The notes beneath the pieces were generated by a model, which was not told where the DNA came from, made no database searches, and worked only from the letters and a program-made list of their open reading frames with translations. Below are positions 5,994-7,557 of a stretch of DNA of 7,557 nucleotides, piece after piece (position 1 is the stretch's first letter; each line of letters starts with the position of its first letter). Position numbers and translations under genes: made by a program. The stretch is taken from assembly GCA_036567985.1 (NCBI GenBank), contig DATCTK010000003.1:1-7557 (forward strand). The letters run 5' to 3'. The DNA comes from SZUA-229 sp036567985 (GTDB lineage Bacteria; Pseudomonadota; Gammaproteobacteria; SZUA-229).

Positions 5994-6047
5994 TTTTTTA
6001 ATACCTTTAATGGTGGGGTTTGCGTGTGGGTGATTGTGTTTTGCTGT

Positions 6048-6078
6048 TTGAGTTTTTTTCAGGTTGAGTTTTTTCAGG
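6048..6078 (+). repeat. Tandem T-tract repeat TTGAGT(6-7)CAGG
   Basis: TTGAGTTTTTTTCAGG (6048-6063) is followed immediately by TTGAGTTTTTTCAGG (6064-6078), the same unit with one T fewer. It lies in the 3' flank of the minus-strand pilZ gene. Read on the minus strand it gives runs of A, so it is not a T-run terminator for pilZ. Confidence 0.5.
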
Positions 6079-6142
6079 GGGAAGGGTGTCTGACTGGCAG
6101 GTAACACGGCCAGTTGAAATGGGGGCGCGTGAGCAGCGGTGC

Positions 6143-6436
6143 TTAGCGCTGGGTAATACTGCCAGCCAGCAGGTAGCTGTCGCTGTCTTTCTGTTCGCAG
6201 CGAACCACCTGCATGGTGATGTCCAGCGGCGGTGTGACCTGGTTTTCCGGCTGGATACACACATTGACCTCGGTGCCCGGCTCAACCGCCTGGTCGACAA
6301 TAATGGAAATGCCATCACCGCTCAGGTCGCTGACAATGCCGGTTTTTCGATTGCCGGAACCATTGATGGTGTATTCCGCGCCGCAATCAAGGTTCATACG
6401 GTAAAAGTTGCGCTTTTCAGAGTAGTTCTGTGTCAT
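6143..6436 (-). CDS. Single-domain PilZ protein (c-di-GMP receptor)
   Basis: A 97-residue protein consisting of one PilZ domain. The c-di-GMP binding signature is complete: RNFYR (residues 9-13, the RxxxR motif) and DLSGDG (residues 37-42, the D/NxSxxG motif), followed by the beta-barrel strands GISIIVDQAVEPGTEVNVCI and a C-terminal VVRCEQ strand. Stand-alone PilZ proteins act as small cytoplasmic adaptors that pass the c-di-GMP level to partners such as motility, pilus or polysaccharide machinery; the partner here is not identifiable. The start ATG 6436 is preceded on its strand by GGGGA five bases away, a moderate ribosome binding site. It is transcribed towards the metalloprotease gene and lies 226 bases downstream of the exported-protein gene, so it probably has its own promoter. 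Confidence 0.93.
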   Translation of the reverse strand: MTQNYSEKRNFYRMNLDCGAEYTINGSGNRKTGIVSDLSGDGISIIVDQAVEPGTEVNVCIQPENQVTPPLDITMQVVRCEQKDSDSYLLAGSITQR

Positions 6437-6662
6437 AGAATCCCCGTGTGCTGATGTGAAAGCTGACGATCTGACGGCAGTCGTCCTGCGCTTACCAGGT
6501 CGGCTGACTGTTTTCAGTGTAGAACCGGGCTGGTTTAAAAGCTACGCCATTTATCCGGTTTTGTGATGTAAATCTACCATATCTAGTGGCTTATGAAAGC
6601 CAGGAACACAACTTGTGAGGTGCTGTCGTCCAGCTCGCAGGGCCTGTTTTTTATTAACCAGT
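6437..6662. other. Intergenic region upstream of pilZ
   Basis: 226 bases separating two minus-strand genes. It contains a perfect 6-bp hairpin TGGCTT-ATGA-AAGCCA (6587-6602) without a T-run on either side. On the minus strand TTTACA (complement of 6567-6572) could be a -35 box, but no good -10 lies at 16-18 bases, so no promoter is called. CAGGGCCTGTTTTTTATT at 6636-6653 looks terminator-like on the plus strand, but the stem is too short to rely on. Confidence 0.4.
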
Positions 6663-7484
6663 TTATTCGTCAGTCGCTTTTTCCGGATCATTATCTGGCC
6701 GGTTTTCCGGCAGTCTCAGTTGCTCGGCCTGTAAAGGCTCGGTATTGAATGAGGTCAGTTTTGTGTGCTGGCTGATCTGTTGCTGATCGAATTCAATCGC
6801 TTCAATCACCACGCCGGGCATCTGCTGTGCATCGTAATCAATCACCGTGAAATCGCTTTTGCCCATGGCCAGCATTAACTGGCTGAGCATGCTGTAATCA
6901 AAGGCATAGAAGCTGCGCAGGGTCTGGTGGTCTTTCGGGCCAAGCCCCAGTGCATCGGCCGGGGCCATGCATAATTCCTTGATGCGCTGTTTCTGTTTAA
7001 TCAGCTGGTAAACCCGACATTCGATCCCGGCTACGGTCTTGTGGTCCTTTAACGGCAGCACCCTGATCTGGGTATGTTCGCCATAAAAGGCGGGGTATTT
7101 GATCTGGTTGAGCAGAGCTTCGCCGACTTCCCGTTCCTTTTCACTCATCTGCGCGAGTTTCTTTTGCAGCTCGGTTTCGACCTGTTTGATACGTTGCTGG
7201 CGTTGCTGGTCCAGTTTCTCAACACGTGCCTTGAGTATTTCTGGATTCATCAGATCCAGTTGCTGGTTCTGCGGGTTATAGCTGAGGAATTCGCTGCCCG
7301 ACTGTTTGAACAGATTGATCCGTTCAGAGCTGGACTCATTTATCCGCAGGCGCTGGTCCTTGATCAGGAAGGTGAAGCTGGCTGGCTTGCTACCGGTTTG
7401 CGACTGGCTGTAGATTAAAGTCGCATCGGCAACCGCGTATTGGCTGAGAGAAAGTAGTACAATAGCGGTTAGATAACATTTCAT
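6663..7484 (-). CDS. Exported protein of unknown function with central coiled coil (DUF4412-like)
   Basis: A 273-residue protein with a clear Sec signal peptide: MKCYLTAIVLLSLSQYAVA, predicted cleavage after Ala19 (AVA|DA). Cys3 is within the signal sequence, not a lipobox, so it is probably soluble periplasmic or secreted. An N-terminal beta-rich part (TLIYSQSQTGSKPASFTFLI, then KDQRLRI) is followed by a highly charged coiled coil at about 84-127 (KARVEKLDQQRQQRIKQVET onward). A second beta part contains AGIECRVYQL..KELCMAPADALGLGPKD with Cys156 and Cys172, a likely disulfide. The layout 'G-x-x-C ... E-x-C-x-A ... LGL ... D' resembles DUF4412-type periplasmic proteins with a LolA-like fold; this is a recalled resemblance, not a proven match. 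The tail is acidic. The gene diverges from rluB with only 29 bases between start codons. Its ribosome binding site is weak. Confidence 0.75.
   Translation of the reverse strand: MKCYLTAIVLLSLSQYAVADATLIYSQSQTGSKPASFTFLIKDQRLRINESSSERINLFKQSGSEFLSYNPQNQQLDLMNPEILKARVEKLDQQRQQRIKQVETELQKKLAQMSEKEREVGEALLNQIKYPAFYGEHTQIRVLPLKDHKTVAGIECRVYQLIKQKQRIKELCMAPADALGLGPKDHQTLRSFYAFDYSMLSQLMLAMGKSDFTVIDYDAQQMPGVVIEAIEFDQQQISQHTKLTSFNTEPLQAEQLRLPENRPDNDPEKATDE
7458..7463 (+). promoter_or_regulatory. Possible -10 box for rluB inside the divergent gene
   Basis: TACAAT (5 of 6 to TATAAT) lies about 50 bases upstream of the rluB ATG, inside the signal-peptide codons of the opposite gene. No convincing -35 is present at 16-18 bases, so this is weak. 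It is noted because the 29-base gap between the two starts is too short to hold both promoters. Confidence 0.2.
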
Positions 7485-7513
7485 TGGCCATATCCATCAC
7501 TTAGTTGTTCTGT

Positions 7514-7557
7514 ATGAGTAAAGAACGTATACAAAAAGCACTGGCTCGGCAAGGGCT
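7514..7557 (+). CDS. rluB: 5' end of a RsuA/RluB-family 23S rRNA pseudouridine synthase
   Basis: Only the first 14 complete codons are inside the window: MSKERIQKALARQG, then a partial Leu codon. This matches the start of the S4 RNA-binding domain in RluB-type pseudouridine synthases (E. coli begins MSEKLQKVLARAGHGSRR). RluB converts uridine 2605 of 23S rRNA to pseudouridine. ATG 7514 is the first possible start: the only in-frame codons between it and the TAG at 7502 are GTT, TTC and TGT. No clear ribosome binding site is seen. In related bacteria rluB directly follows scpB, which supports the name; RluE, RluF or RsuA are the alternatives on sequence alone. Confidence 0.75.
   Translation, partial: MSKERIQKALARQG

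Larger units (their letters stand above)
5691..6142. other. 450-base gap with REP-like palindromes and a gene relic
   Basis: There is no intact gene between the metalloprotease stop and the pilZ stop, which converge here. The stretch contains a 20-bp palindrome in three copies, a 60-codon open frame with no normal start (5762-5941), and a T-rich tandem repeat (6048-6078). Bases 5691-5760 and 6079-6142 show nothing recognisable. No good intrinsic terminator with stem and T-run was found for the metalloprotease gene, although the palindromes at 5932-5951 and 5970-5989 might serve: the second is followed by TTTAATATTTTTTA. Confidence 0.6.

Noticed and set aside
6086..6454. A 122-codon plus-strand open frame opposite pilZ
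   Set aside because: The minus-strand PilZ reading has both binding motifs intact; the plus-strand peptide has none.
6587..6602. Intrinsic terminator for the exported-protein gene
   Set aside because: The 6-bp hairpin TGGCTT/AAGCCA has no T-run following it on either strand and lies 60 bases past the stop codon.

Overview
The window looks like chromosomal DNA of a flagellated gammaproteobacterium. The gene order (yciO, a small M50 site-2 protease, trpS, scpA, scpB, then rluB) is, from memory, the housekeeping cluster of Pseudomonas- and Cellvibrionales-like bacteria. The long TrpRS insert and the flagellar-type small protein point the same way. A genus cannot be named from the sequence alone.

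Region 1 (1-3461 and on to 4354) is a tightly packed plus-strand housekeeping block. It holds the 3' end of a YciO/YrdC-like gene, an M50-family intramembrane protease, tryptophanyl-tRNA synthetase (TTG start, ribosome binding site overlapping the previous stop), and the condensin partners ScpA and ScpB. The only sizeable gap in it, 2436-2552, between trpS and scpA, is filled by an imperfect inverted repeat made of GTCGTTAGTC/GTTGGTC units. Its right end reaches to 12 bases before the scpA ATG.

Region 2 (4355-7513) separates scpB from the gene that normally follows it, rluB, whose first 14 complete codons are visible at 7514-7557. The intervening 3.2 kb holds four complete genes. Two are on the plus strand: a 79-residue 'mini-rod' protein made of only the conserved ends of flagellar rod/hook proteins, and a HEQAH-containing putative metalloprotease of the SprA-related/CJM1_0395-type family. 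Two are on the minus strand: a 97-residue single-domain PilZ protein (c-di-GMP receptor) and a 273-residue exported coiled-coil protein, divergent from rluB. Between the pairs lies a 450-base non-genic stretch with three copies of a 20-bp REP-like palindrome (two direct, one inverted) around a 60-codon open frame without a normal start. It looks like a decayed or deletion-derived REP/RAYT-type unit.

How the genes work together: region 1 supplies translation (TrpRS, possibly YciO) and chromosome segregation (ScpAB with an SMC protein encoded elsewhere). Region 2 looks like an accessory set with a surface/motility flavour (flagellar-rod-like protein, putative protease, c-di-GMP receptor, exported protein), but this grouping is inferred from content and position only. 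The most interesting candidate for an undescribed functional unit is the adjacent mini-rod and HEQAH protein pair.
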